Below, piece by piece: positions 28,518 through 37,303 of a DNA stretch of 43,227 nt. Position 1 is the first letter of the stretch; every line of letters starts with the position of its first letter. Below the pieces are notes generated by a model, which saw only the letters and a program-made list of their open reading frames with translations, was not told where the DNA came from and searched no databases. Source of the stretch: Paracoccaceae bacterium. GTDB lineage: Bacteria > Pseudomonadota > Alphaproteobacteria > Rhodobacterales > Rhodobacteraceae. The stretch lies in NCBI GenBank assembly GCA_007694945.1, contig REER01000098.1:1-43227 (forward strand). The letters are read 5' to 3'. The position numbers were made by a program, and so were the translations under genes.

Positions 28518-29810
28518 ATGAAGATGACCAAACTGGCTGCAACCGTTGCAGCAACCATGATGGTGAGTGCGCCTGTCCTGGCAGACACGCTGCACTTTCC
28601 CAATCTGAGCTATCGCACCGGACCCTTTGCCGCTGGCGGGATTCCCTTTGCTGATGGCTATGCCGATTACTTCACGCTGATCAACGAGCGTGACGGTGGT
28701 ATTGGGGGCGTTCCGATCCGCTATACCGAATGTGAGACCGCCTATAATACCGAGCGCGGGGTGGAGTGCTATCAGTCGGTGCGCGGCGACAGCCCGCTGG
28801 TGCTCCAGCCGCTCTCGACCGGGATCACGTATCAGCTCATCCCGCGTACGATGGAAGACGGCATCCCCATGCACACTATGGGCTATGGGCGCACCTCGGC
28901 AGTGAATGGTGAGGTCTTCAACTGGACCTTCAACTACCCGGCCAATTACTGGGACGGGGCAAGTGTGATCATCAACTACCTGCTTGGCGAAAATGACGGC
29001 TCGCTGGAGGATAAGAAGATCGTGCTTCTATATCACAACTCGGCCTATGGCCGCGAGCCGATCCCGACGCTGACCCGGCTTGCAGAGCGGCATGGCTATG
29101 AGCTTTTGACCATCGGTGTCGACAGCCCGGGGCAGGAGCAGGGCAGCCAGTGGCTCCAGATCCGCCGTGAGCGACCGGATTATGTCGTCATGTGGGGCTG
29201 GGGCGTCATGAACCCGACCGCCATTCAGGAAGCCGCGAATATCCGCTTCCCGATGGAGAATTTCATCGGCGTGTGGTGGTCGGGCTCGCAGCAAGATGTG
29301 CTGCCAGTTGGCGCTGGCGCCGATGGCTACAAGGCGCTTGCCATGCACGGGACAGGCATGGATTACCCGATCTATGACGACCTGCAACAGTATGTCATCG
29401 AGCCGGGGCTATATGCGGGCACGGGCGATGAGGTCGGCACAGTGCTTTACTCGCGCGGGATGTATGCGGCCATGCTGGCTGTCGAAGCTGCCAAGGTGGC
29501 GCAGGAAATCCATGGTGTGGCCAATATCACCCCTGCGATGATGCGCGACGGGATGGCCAATCTCGAGATCACCGAAGAACTGATGGTCGAGCTTGGCCTG
29601 CCCAATTTCGGCCCGGCTTTCTCGGTTGCCTGCGAGAACCACGGTGGCTCGGGTGAGGCGATGATCCAGCAATGGGACGCCAGTGCGCAGGAGTGGAACC
29701 TCATCACCGACTGGATCGCACCGGATCGTGAGATGATCATGGAGATGGTCATGGACGACAGCCTTGCTTTCGCGGCCGAAAACGACATGACCCCTGCGTG
29801 CATGAACTGA
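28518..29810 (+). CDS. Periplasmic binding protein of the branched-chain-type ABC transporter
   Basis: This 430-residue type I periplasmic binding protein (Leu/Ile/Val family) captures the transported ligand. It starts with a signal peptide (MKMTKLAATVAATMMVSAPVLA, cleavage near residue 22). The mature part includes INERDGGIGGVPIRYTECETAYN, a typical first-lobe segment, and a second lobe with QEAANIRFPMENFIGVWWSG. It is longer than classical LivJ/LivK (about 370) and belongs to the larger group found with acyl-CoA ligases, which argues for a non-amino-acid ligand. A very good ribosome site, GGGAGGAG, sits 5 bases before the ATG. Confidence 0.93.
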   Translation: MKMTKLAATVAATMMVSAPVLADTLHFPNLSYRTGPFAAGGIPFADGYADYFTLINERDGGIGGVPIRYTECETAYNTERGVECYQSVRGDSPLVLQPLSTGITYQLIPRTMEDGIPMHTMGYGRTSAVNGEVFNWTFNYPANYWDGASVIINYLLGENDGSLEDKKIVLLYHNSAYGREPIPTLTRLAERHGYELLTIGVDSPGQEQGSQWLQIRRERPDYVVMWGWGVMNPTAIQEAANIRFPMENFIGVWWSGSQQDVLPVGAGADGYKALAMHGTGMDYPIYDDLQQYVIEPGLYAGTGDEVGTVLYSRGMYAAMLAVEAAKVAQEIHGVANITPAMMRDGMANLEITEELMVELGLPNFGPAFSVACENHGGSGEAMIQQWDASAQEWNLITDWIAPDREMIMEMVMDDSLAFAAENDMTPACMN

Positions 29811-29816
29811 GCTCTA

Positions 29817-29843
29817 AAGGGGCGCGCGGTGCGCGCGCCCCTT
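29817..29843 (+). promoter_or_regulatory. Intercistronic 11-bp perfect hairpin after the binding-protein gene
   Basis: AAGGGGCGCGC (29817-29827) pairs with GCGCGCCCCTT (29833-29843) around a 5-base loop, 6 bases after the binding-protein stop. Only a short TT follows. It may stabilise the binding-protein mRNA or reduce transcription into the LivF-type gene. Confidence 0.6.
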
Positions 29844-29874
29844 CACCCGCCACGATAGCAAGAGGCATTGACCA

Positions 29875-30699
29875 ATGCTCGACGCCAGCCCGACCCAGAC
29901 CGCGCTTCTCGAAGTCAACAATATCGAGGTGCTCTACAACCACGTCATTCTTGCGCTCAAGGGCGTGAGCCTTGATGTGCCCAAAGGCGGCATAACAGCC
30001 CTTCTCGGCGGCAATGGTGCAGGCAAATCGACAACGCTCAAGGCTATTTCCAATCTCATCCATTCCGAGCGCGGCGAAGTCACCAAGGGCTCGATCATCT
30101 ATGACGGAAAGAATGTCGTGGGGCTCGACCCGGCCGATCTGGTGACAAACGGTGTGGTGCAGGTCATGGAAGGACGCCACTGTTTCGAGCACCTGACGGT
30201 AGAGGAAAACCTGCTGACTGGCGCCTATACGCGCCGCGACGGGCGCGCCGCCATCGCCGAGGAGCTTGAACTCGTCTATCAGTATTTCCCCCGCCTGAAA
30301 GAGCGCCGCAAGTCGCAGGCCGGCTACACCTCGGGCGGGGAGCAGCAGATGACCGCCATCGGCCGCGCATTAATGTCGCGGCCCAAGATGATCCTGCTCG
30401 ATGAGCCCTCGATGGGGCTTGCCCCGCAGCTTGTCGAACAGATTTTCGAGATCGTCGCACGGCTCAACTCCGAGCAGGGCGTGACCTTCCTGCTGGCCGA
30501 ACAGAACACCAATGTCGCGCTGCGTTATGCGCATACCGGCTTCATCATGGAAAACGGGCGGATCGTGATGGAGGGGAGCGCGAAGGATCTGCGCGAAAAC
30601 CCCGATGTGAAGGAATTCTACCTCGGCATGTCCGACAAGGGGCGCAAGAGCTTTCGCGACGTGCGTTCCTATCGCCGCCGCAAGCGCTGGCTGGCCTGA
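29875..30699 (+). CDS. LivF-type branched-chain-type ABC transporter ATPase
   Basis: This 274-residue ATPase is the partner of the LivG-type subunit. Walker A is GGNGAGKST, the signature region is GYTSGGEQQMTAIGRAL, Walker B is MILLDEPSMGLAPQ, and the switch region is FLLAEQNTNVALRYAHTGF. About 35 residues at the C-terminus (KSFRDVRSYRRRKRWLA) form a basic tail longer than in standard LivF (about 235 residues). Such extended forms are found with ligase-linked transporters. The function is energising uptake of the same unknown ligand. Confidence 0.93.
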   Translation: MLDASPTQTALLEVNNIEVLYNHVILALKGVSLDVPKGGITALLGGNGAGKSTTLKAISNLIHSERGEVTKGSIIYDGKNVVGLDPADLVTNGVVQVMEGRHCFEHLTVEENLLTGAYTRRDGRAAIAEELELVYQYFPRLKERRKSQAGYTSGGEQQMTAIGRALMSRPKMILLDEPSMGLAPQLVEQIFEIVARLNSEQGVTFLLAEQNTNVALRYAHTGFIMENGRIVMEGSAKDLRENPDVKEFYLGMSDKGRKSFRDVRSYRRRKRWLA

Positions 30700-30742
30700 C
30701 ATGGCTGATGGACCCGCAAACGAGATGCGAGAGGGCAGCGAG

Positions 30743-31960
30743 ATGACCCCGTTTGACGCACTAGAAACCCGCACCGAAGAGGCCCGCGCCGCCGACCTGG
30801 CCCGCGCCCTGCCCGAAGCACTGCGCGCGGCACTCCGCGCGCAGGGGCTGGCTGCGCATCTGAGCGATGTGGACCCCGATGCCGTCACCGACCGGGACGC
30901 CCTCGCCCGCCTGTCAGTGCTGCGCAAATCCGCACTGGTCGAGGCGCAGGGTGCAAAGCCCCCCTTCGGTGGGCTGAACGCCACGCCGCTGGCCGAGTTC
31001 GAGCATGTGTTCCAGTCGCCGGGGCCGATCTATGAACCGGGGCGCACTGGCCATGACTGGTGGCGGCTGGGGCGGTTCCTGCATGCCTCGGGTGTGGGCA
31101 GGGGCGATGTGGTGCAGAACTGCTTCTCCTATCACCTCGTCCCGGCGGGCATGATGTTCGAGAATGCCGCGCGAGCTGTTGGCGCCACGGTTCTGCCTGC
31201 GGGCACGGGCCAGACCGAGTTGCAGGTCATCGCCGCGCGCGATGTCGGCGCGACCGCCTATGCGGGCACGCCCGATTACCTCAAGATGATCCTCGAGAAG
31301 GCCGACGAGATGGGCGTCAGCCTTGGCATCACCAAGGCTGTGGTCGGGGGTGGGGCGCTCTTCCCCAGCCTGCGTGCGTATTACGAGGAGCGCGGTATCA
31401 ATTGCCGCCAGTGTTACGCAACCGCCGATCTGGGCAATGTCGCCTATGAAAGCGACGCGCTCGAAGGCATGATCGTGGATGAAAGCGTCATCGTCGAGAT
31501 CGTGCGCCCCGGCACGGGTGATCCGGTCCCCGAGGGCGAGGTGGGCGAAGTGGTCGTGACCACGCTCAACACCGATTACCCGCTGATCCGCTTCGCGACG
31601 GGTGATCTCAGCGCTGTGCTGCCGGGCGAAAGCCCCTGCGGGCGCACCAATATGCGCATCAAGGGCTGGATGGGCCGCGCTGACCAGACCACCAAGATCA
31701 AGGGCATGTTCGTGCGCCCCGAGCAGGTGGCAGCGCTGGTCGCGCATCACGAAGAAATCCATCGCGCGCGCGTCATTGCCAGCCGTGCGGGGGAAAAAGA
31801 CGTGATGACCGTGCGGATCGAGACCCGCGCACAAAATCCGGCATTGTATGAAACGACCGTGCTGTCTACTCTGAAGCTCAGGGGTGAGGTCGAGTTGGTG
31901 CCTCCGGGGTCGCTGCCGAATGATGGTCTGGTGATCGAGGATCTGCGCCGCTACGACTGA
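30743..31960 (+). CDS. Phenylacetate--CoA ligase family protein (divergent P-loop)
   Basis: This 405-residue protein belongs to the PaaK-like branch of adenylate-forming ligases, which activate aryl acids to CoA thioesters. The family's later motifs are visible: AGTPDYLKMILEKADEMG, RQCYATADLGNVAYE, LIRFATGDLSAVLPGESPCG and MRIKGWMGRADQTTKIKGMFV. The usual phosphate loop SSGTTG is replaced by FQSPGPIYEPGRTGHDW, so activity should be tested rather than assumed. The ATG at 30743 has AGAGGG 9 bases upstream; an ATG at 30701 would add 14 residues. It is the last gene of the transporter operon. Confidence 0.87.
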   Translation: MTPFDALETRTEEARAADLARALPEALRAALRAQGLAAHLSDVDPDAVTDRDALARLSVLRKSALVEAQGAKPPFGGLNATPLAEFEHVFQSPGPIYEPGRTGHDWWRLGRFLHASGVGRGDVVQNCFSYHLVPAGMMFENAARAVGATVLPAGTGQTELQVIAARDVGATAYAGTPDYLKMILEKADEMGVSLGITKAVVGGGALFPSLRAYYEERGINCRQCYATADLGNVAYESDALEGMIVDESVIVEIVRPGTGDPVPEGEVGEVVVTTLNTDYPLIRFATGDLSAVLPGESPCGRTNMRIKGWMGRADQTTKIKGMFVRPEQVAALVAHHEEIHRARVIASRAGEKDVMTVRIETRAQNPALYETTVLSTLKLRGEVELVPPGSLPNDGLVIEDLRRYD

Positions 31961-31996
31961 TGCCCGCCCCGGAGCACAAAGGGCGGAGGGACGACG

Positions 31997-33661
31997 ATGC
32001 GCAGGGTCTTTACGGGAATCCGGGCGGCGGTTGCCGGCGTGCTGCTGACCGCACATGCACAGGCCGAAGGGGTCGCGCTGGTTATCGACAATGACAGCGC
32101 GGCCGACCTCGAAGCGGCGGTCACGCGGCTCGAGACCGTCGGCTTTCAGGTGATCTCGGGGAGTGATCTGACCGCTGAAGAGATGCGCGCCCAGCTTGCC
32201 GGGGCTCAGGAGAGCATCCTGCGCGCGGAAGCGGATCATGTGCTTGTGTTTTTTATGGGTGATTTCGCGCAATCGTCGAGCGGAGCCTGGCTGCTGAGCA
32301 GCGAAGCCGATGCCCCCAGCCTTGCACTGGCAGACGGGCAAGGCCTGCGGCTTGATGTTGTCTTCGAGATTGCAGCGCTGGCCGATGATCGGGCGCTGGT
32401 GCTGCTGGGCAAGCGCGCCGGAGAAGAGGACGAAGACGCCGAAGAAACCTTGGGCGCGGGACTGGCGCCCGGTCTGCCCGAGTCCTTCGACCTGCCCGAG
32501 GGTGTCGGGCTGATCCGTGGTGCGCCCGAGGACGTGCTCGCCGGGCTGGATGACATCCTGCAACCGGGCACCGCACTGGTCGCCATGCTGCGCCGCAATC
32601 CCGTTCTGGATGCGAGCGGCACGCTGGATCTGCGTGCGCCATTCCTGCCCGACGGCTTCGCACCCCTCGCGCGCGCCGATCGGCGCGCCTTTGAAGCCGC
32701 AGTCGAGGCCGATACAGAAGAGGCGTTTCGCGCCTATCTCGCGGCCTATCCCAACGGGCTCAATGCGCAGGCCGCCCGGGCCGAGATCGAGCGGATCCGC
32801 TCGGCCCCCGACCGGATCGAGGCGGCGCTGATCCTGACTCGTGACGAGCGCCGCGCAATACAGCGCGACCTGAGCGTGCTTGGCTATGATACACGCGGGA
32901 TTGATGGCATTTTCGGCCCCGGTACGCGGGGCGCCATCGCGGGCTGGCAGGAAGCCACCGGGCGCCCGGTCACGAGCTATCTCGACCGCGACCAGATCAT
33001 GTCGCTCGCCACGCAGGCCGCCGAACGGCAGGCCGAGATCGAGGCCGAGGAACGCGCGCGGCGCGAGGCTGCCGAGCGCGCGGATCGTGAGTTCTGGGCG
33101 GCAACGGGTGCAGTGGGCGATGAGCCGGGGCTGCGCGCCTATCTGGAGCGATATCCACAAGGGATTTTCGCGGGGCTCGCACGCGAGCGCCTGGAGCGGA
33201 TTGCCGCTGAGGCTACTGCAGCCGAGCGCGACCGTGACCTCGAAGCCTGGCGGCGCGCGCGGCGGATGGACACGATTGACGCTTATGAGGCCTATCTGCG
33301 CGACTGGCCGCGCGGCGAGTTCGCCGATCTGGCGCGGTCGCGGATTCAGGAGCGCCTGCCACCACCCCCGACGCCTGCACCGGCGCCAGAGCCGGAGCCC
33401 ACACCAGCACCATCCGAAGATAATCAGGCCGCTGCCGCCGAGGCCGCACTCGGCCTGAACCGGGCGACCCGGGTCTTGATCGAGCGGCGGCTGGCGCGGC
33501 TGGGCTTCGACCCGGGGCCGATTGACGGGGTCTTTGACGACCAGACCCGCGTGGCGATCCGTCAGGCGCAGGAGCGCTTCGACCTGGTGCCGACCGGCTA
33601 TGTCAATCAGGACCTGCTGACGATGCTGGTTAGCGGCCTGTTTCAGGAGTTTTTCGACTGA
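31997..33661 (+). CDS. Secreted protein with degenerate caspase-like domain and two peptidoglycan-binding domains
   Basis: This 554-residue periplasmic protein has a signal peptide (residues 1-23, cleavage after AQA). Residues 24-200 resemble the caspase p20 fold seen in bacterial metacaspase-like proteins (GVALVIDNDSA, LETVGFQVISGSDLTAEEM). However, the catalytic His motif (usually FYAGHG) reads FFMGDF at 85-90, and the catalytic Cys motif (usually LDACR) reads VLLGKR at 135-140. It should therefore be inactive as a protease. Three repeats with an AYLxxYPxG core lie near 245, 380 and 432. Peptidoglycan-binding_1 domains lie at about 278-338 and 486-545. The role may be scaffolding at the cell wall; this is inference. 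Confidence 0.8.
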   Translation: MRRVFTGIRAAVAGVLLTAHAQAEGVALVIDNDSAADLEAAVTRLETVGFQVISGSDLTAEEMRAQLAGAQESILRAEADHVLVFFMGDFAQSSSGAWLLSSEADAPSLALADGQGLRLDVVFEIAALADDRALVLLGKRAGEEDEDAEETLGAGLAPGLPESFDLPEGVGLIRGAPEDVLAGLDDILQPGTALVAMLRRNPVLDASGTLDLRAPFLPDGFAPLARADRRAFEAAVEADTEEAFRAYLAAYPNGLNAQAARAEIERIRSAPDRIEAALILTRDERRAIQRDLSVLGYDTRGIDGIFGPGTRGAIAGWQEATGRPVTSYLDRDQIMSLATQAAERQAEIEAEERARREAAERADREFWAATGAVGDEPGLRAYLERYPQGIFAGLARERLERIAAEATAAERDRDLEAWRRARRMDTIDAYEAYLRDWPRGEFADLARSRIQERLPPPPTPAPAPEPEPTPAPSEDNQAAAAEAALGLNRATRVLIERRLARLGFDPGPIDGVFDDQTRVAIRQAQERFDLVPTGYVNQDLLTMLVSGLFQEFFD

Positions 33662-33726
33662 GCAGGCTTGCGCAGGGGTAGAGGAGTGGCTAGGCCTGCC
33701 ACCGTTTGCATCATGGGAGCCCCGCC

Positions 33727-34428
33727 ATGCCAGTCGCTGATGACCGCTTGATTGTTGCCATCGACCTCCCCAATGCGCTGGCCGGGCTGGAACTGGCTGA
33801 AAAGCTCGGAGAGACGGTCTCTTTCTACAAGATCGGGCTCGGGATGCTGACCGGGGGCGGGCTGGCGCTGGCAAATGAACTCAAGCAGGAGCATGGCAAG
33901 CGGATTTTCCTCGATATGAAGTTTTTCGATATCGGGGCGACGGTCACAGCGGCGGTGCGCGGGATTGCCGCTTATGATCTGGATTTCCTGACCGTGCAGG
34001 GCGATCCGCATGTGGTGGCCGCCGCGCGCGAGGGAGCGGGTGGCTCGAGGCTGAAGATTCTGGCTGTGACGGTGCTGACCTCGCTTGATCGGGCCGATCT
34101 GGATGCCAGCCTGATCCGGTCCGGTGATCTGACGGAGATCACGCTGGAACGCGCCGCGCGCGCCTTCGTAGCCGGGGCCGATGGCGTGATCGCCAGCCCG
34201 CAGGAGGCGGCGGCGATCCGCGCCCTGCCCGAGGCATCAGGCAAGCTGATCGTGACCCCGGGTGTGCGACCCGCCGGTGCGGCGCTGGGTGATCAGAAGC
34301 GCGTGGCAACGCCTGCGGCGTCACTATCGGACGGCGCTGATCACGTGGTGATCGGTCGACCTATCTGGCAAGCCCCGGATCCGCGCGCGGCGGTGGCGGC
34401 GGTGCTGGCGGAGATTGCGGCGATCTGA
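33727..34428 (+). CDS. pyrF: Orotidine-5'-phosphate decarboxylase
   Basis: This cytoplasmic enzyme (233 aa) converts OMP to UMP, the last step of de novo pyrimidine synthesis. The Lys/Asp tetrad motif is at IFLDMKFFDIGATV (about residue 60). The N-terminal strand is LIVAIDLPN, the substrate loop FYKIGLGMLTGGG, and the C-terminal phosphate motif DGADHVVIGRPIWQAPDP. The ATG at 33727 is preceded by GGGAG; an in-frame ATG seven codons earlier is unlikely. Convergent with the ABC-2 permease gene, with only 14 bases between stops. Confidence 0.96.
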   Translation: MPVADDRLIVAIDLPNALAGLELAEKLGETVSFYKIGLGMLTGGGLALANELKQEHGKRIFLDMKFFDIGATVTAAVRGIAAYDLDFLTVQGDPHVVAAAREGAGGSRLKILAVTVLTSLDRADLDASLIRSGDLTEITLERAARAFVAGADGVIASPQEAAAIRALPEASGKLIVTPGVRPAGAALGDQKRVATPAASLSDGADHVVIGRPIWQAPDPRAAVAAVLAEIAAI

Positions 34429-34442
34429 GCCCTCAGCCCCCT

Positions 34443-35264
34443 TCAGTGTTTGGCGCTCCAACTGATCGAAACCGTCTTGCGTGTGGCAAACTCGCCCAAC
34501 AGACCCAGCACGATCAAGATCAGCCCGAAATAGATCGGGTAGAGCGTCGAGGTGTGTATAGGGTTGTAATTGATGAAGGCGTAGCCGCGCGCCTGGTCGA
34601 TGGCATGAAAGAGTGGGTTCCACATGAAGTAGTGCAGATAGGATTCTGGCAGCGAATTAGCGAGGAAGAACTTGCCCGAGGCGACCATGTTCATCCGCGT
34701 GATCAGCATCGTTAGCATGCGGCTGGCCCCCGGCATCCATGGCCTGAGCGCATAGAGCGCCACACCGATGGACAGGCCCGCGAACCAGACAGCGAGCAAC
34801 ATGCCGAAAGCAGCGACTGGCTGGTGAATCTCGACCGGGGTCCAGACCACATGGTAGATGAACAGGATCACGAAGACCGTCAGCACCTGAATATAAAGCT
34901 CGGCCAAGGCCGCCCCCCCAATGGCCACCAGCGTGTTCATGGGGCGATGTTTCATCATCGATGATGTCGGCCCTTCTGCCGAGGCCACTGTGCCGATCAC
35001 CTTGACATGGGCCATGAACAGGAAGACCCCGCTCATCAGGTAGATCAGCGTATCGCCCCGGATGGCCGCTGCGCGCATTCCGGCAAAGACGAAAATGATC
35101 ATGAAGACCGCGACCAGCAGCATGGTCTGGGCAATGTTCAACATCAGGCCGATGATGGCATTGCCATGGTCCTTGCGCACATTGCGCACGGCCTGATTGT
35201 AGATCAGCTCCAGCGTGATCAGCACCTGTGTCCACATCGAGCGGGAGCGTATCGGAGCGAGCAT
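34443..35264 (-). CDS. ABC-2 type polysaccharide export permease (KpsM-like)
   Basis: This 273-residue inner-membrane protein has about six helices and the ABC-2 pattern of capsule or O-antigen exporters (KpsM/Wzm). The N-terminal amphipathic stretch VRNVRKDHGNAIIGLMLNIAQ precedes the first helix. A cytoplasmic loop has GPTSSMMKHRPMNTLVAIGG, and the last segments contain ESYLHYFMWNPLFHAIDQARGYAF, a family motif. The cognate ATPase (KpsT/Wzt type) is not in the window. The start at 35264 gives the normal length; an open frame 64 codons longer overlaps the cysQ promoter region and lacks support. It opens the surface-glycan region and is divergent from cysQ. Confidence 0.88.
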   Translation of the reverse strand: MLAPIRSRSMWTQVLITLELIYNQAVRNVRKDHGNAIIGLMLNIAQTMLLVAVFMIIFVFAGMRAAAIRGDTLIYLMSGVFLFMAHVKVIGTVASAEGPTSSMMKHRPMNTLVAIGGAALAELYIQVLTVFVILFIYHVVWTPVEIHQPVAAFGMLLAVWFAGLSIGVALYALRPWMPGASRMLTMLITRMNMVASGKFFLANSLPESYLHYFMWNPLFHAIDQARGYAFINYNPIHTSTLYPIYFGLILIVLGLLGEFATRKTVSISWSAKH

Positions 35265-35394
35265 CGCGGGCCTTTCGTCTTGTCGCTTCCTGGCGCATGG
35301 GTTAGGCGCCGTTAACAGATCTATGAGGATAAGGCGAAAGACCTTGCCACGCAATGAATGTGGCGTGAGGACAGGCATGAGAAAGGGCAGAGCG

Positions 35395-36189
35395 ATGGAA
35401 CAGGACCTGCAATCGGTGATGCGCCGCCTCGCGCTGGAGGCAGGCGCGGCGATCATGGCCGTCTATCAGCGCCCCGATCTGGAGGTACGCAGCAAGGCCG
35501 ATGCCAGCCCCGTGACCGAAGCTGACGAGGCCGCCGACCGAATCATCAGCGCAGGTCTGCGCGCCGCCTTTCCCGAGATAGCGCTTGTGACCGAGGAACA
35601 GGCGGCAAGCCACACGGTCTCGGCGGAACGTTTCTTCATCGTTGACCCGCTCGATGGAACCAAGGAATTCATCAAGCGCCGCGGAGATTTCACGGTCAAT
35701 ATCGCGCTGGTCGAAGATGGCGTGCCTGTGCAGGGCGTGGTCTATGCGCCCTCGCGCGAACGGATGTTCTACACGCGCGCTGATGGCAGCGCTGTCGAAG
35801 AACAGGGACCGTTGGCCCCTGTGCAATCGGGGCCGCTGTCGGTCCTTTCCATGCGCGCGCCCGACCCGGAGGCGCTGGTGGTGGTGGCCTCGAAATCACA
35901 CCGCGACGCCGCGACCGATGCTTATATCGCGCGCTATAATGTCGCGGACATGCGCTCGGCGGGCTCATCGCTGAAATTCTGCCTGCTTGCGGCGGGCGAG
36001 GCCGATTTCTACCCCCGGCTGGGCCGGACCATGGAATGGGACACGGCCGCAGGCCATGCAGTGCTTCGCGCCGCCGGGGGGCAGGTGCTCGATTTCGACA
36101 CCCATGCACCTCTGCGCTACGGCAAGCCGGGCTATGCCAATCCGTTTTTCATCGCCCGTCATCCGGATATTGCGCTGTTAAAAGGATGA
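35395..36189 (+). CDS. cysQ: 3'(2'),5'-bisphosphate nucleotidase CysQ
   Basis: This Mg2+-dependent phosphatase (264 aa) of the inositol-monophosphatase superfamily hydrolyses 3'-phosphoadenosine-5'-phosphate (PAP) to AMP. It recycles the product of PAPS-using reactions, namely sulfate assimilation and sulfotransferases. Metal-site motifs are PVTEADEAADRII, the first Glu in LVTEEQAA, FIVDPLDGTKEFI (residues 82-94) and MEWDTAAGHAVLRAAGG. AAAGGGCAG precedes the ATG at 35395; an ATG at 35377 is possible. Its place between a polysaccharide exporter and a sulfotransferase suits a role in glycan sulfation. Confidence 0.94.
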   Translation: MEQDLQSVMRRLALEAGAAIMAVYQRPDLEVRSKADASPVTEADEAADRIISAGLRAAFPEIALVTEEQAASHTVSAERFFIVDPLDGTKEFIKRRGDFTVNIALVEDGVPVQGVVYAPSRERMFYTRADGSAVEEQGPLAPVQSGPLSVLSMRAPDPEALVVVASKSHRDAATDAYIARYNVADMRSAGSSLKFCLLAAGEADFYPRLGRTMEWDTAAGHAVLRAAGGQVLDFDTHAPLRYGKPGYANPFFIARHPDIALLKG

Positions 36190-36338
36190 TTTGATCGCTG
36201 CAGCGCGCGGAGCACCGCCAGCTTTGGCCCGTTTTCACCCTGTTTTCACCACAAACCTGCCGCGATTCACCTGTTGTTTAGCTGCGCGTGCGACAAGCCA
36301 GAAGGCACTGCAGGACAGGTAAAATCACGGAGCGCAGC

Positions 36339-37232
36339 ATGAACCGCAGGGTAACCAAGGCAGTCTTTCCAGTCGCAGGCATGGGCACACGGTTTCTGCC
36401 CGCCACCAAATCGGTCCCGAAAGAGATAATGACGCTGGTGGACCGACCGTTGATACAATACGCGATAGATGAGGCCCGAGCGGCCGGGATCACCGAATTC
36501 ATCTTCGTGACCTCGCGCGGCAAGGGCGCGCTGGAGGATTATTTCGACCGTGCCCCGGAACTCGAGGCGACGCTGCGCGCCAAGGGCAAGACGCAGCTTC
36601 TGAATGTGCTGGGCGCCACCAATATGGACAGCGGTGCGATTGCCTATGTACGCCAGAATCAGGCGCTGGGTCTTGGCCATGCGGTCTGGTGCGCGCGCCA
36701 TCTGATCGGCGATGAGCCCTTCGCCGTGCTGTTGCCCGATGACGTGATTGCCTCCGAGACGCCATGTCTCAAGCAGATGGTCGAGGCTTATGAGAAAACC
36801 GGCGGCAACATGATCGCGGCGATGGAGGTCGCGCCCGAACTGGCGTCGAGCTACGGTATCATGGATGTGGCTCCTGGCGTTGGTCGTGTCCTGCCCATGC
36901 GCGGCATGGTCGAAAAACCCGCCCCTGGCGCGCAGCCGTCGAACCTCGCGGCCATCGGACGCTATATCCTGACGCCAGACGTGCTGCGCCATCTGGGCGA
37001 TATCGAGGCCGGTATCGGCGGTGAGATCCAACTGACCGATGCGATAGCTCGCGAGATCACCCAGCGACAGAGTGTTCATGGGTTCCGTTTTGAGGGGCAG
37101 CGTTATGACTGCGGATCAAAGGCCGGGTTCCTCCAGGCGACTGTGGCTTTCGGGCTGGCGCGCTCCGACCTGGGTGAGGAACTCGCGCAGTTTTTGGGAG
37201 ACATGATGGTTCAGCGTCAGGCCGCCGAGTAA
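36339..37232 (+). CDS. galU: UTP--glucose-1-phosphate uridylyltransferase
   Basis: This 297-residue nucleotidyltransferase makes UDP-glucose, a sugar donor for exopolysaccharides, capsule and periplasmic glucans. The N-terminal nucleotide motif FPVAGMGTRFLPATKSVPKE, the segment QALGLGHAVWCARHLIGDEPF, the metal-binding VLLPDDVI and the C-terminal EIQLTDAI and GQRYDCGSKAGFLQA are diagnostic. CGGAG lies 8 bases before the ATG at 36339. A strong hairpin follows the gene, so it may form its own unit within the glycan region. Confidence 0.96.
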   Translation: MNRRVTKAVFPVAGMGTRFLPATKSVPKEIMTLVDRPLIQYAIDEARAAGITEFIFVTSRGKGALEDYFDRAPELEATLRAKGKTQLLNVLGATNMDSGAIAYVRQNQALGLGHAVWCARHLIGDEPFAVLLPDDVIASETPCLKQMVEAYEKTGGNMIAAMEVAPELASSYGIMDVAPGVGRVLPMRGMVEKPAPGAQPSNLAAIGRYILTPDVLRHLGDIEAGIGGEIQLTDAIAREITQRQSVHGFRFEGQRYDCGSKAGFLQATVAFGLARSDLGEELAQFLGDMMVQRQAAE

Positions 37233-37272
37233 GAGTATTGCTGGCTGCACCAGCGCGGTGTTGATGACTGAG

Positions 37273-37303
37273 CAGGGCCGCGACGCGTCGCGTCGCGGCC
37301 CTG
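37273..37303 (+). terminator. Strong hairpin terminator-like structure after galU
   Basis: A 13-bp perfect stem (CAGGGCCGCGACG with CGTCGCGGCCCTG) and a CGTCG loop starts 40 bases after the galU stop. No T-run follows, so termination might need Rho, but the stability is high. Confidence 0.65.

Noticed and set aside
30914-33874. Very long open frame on the minus strand opposite the PaaK-like and pseudo-caspase genes
   Set aside because: It is opposite two well-supported genes, has no recognisable domain, is rich in Arg/Gln/His as expected of the antisense of GC-rich DNA, and has no plausible start region.
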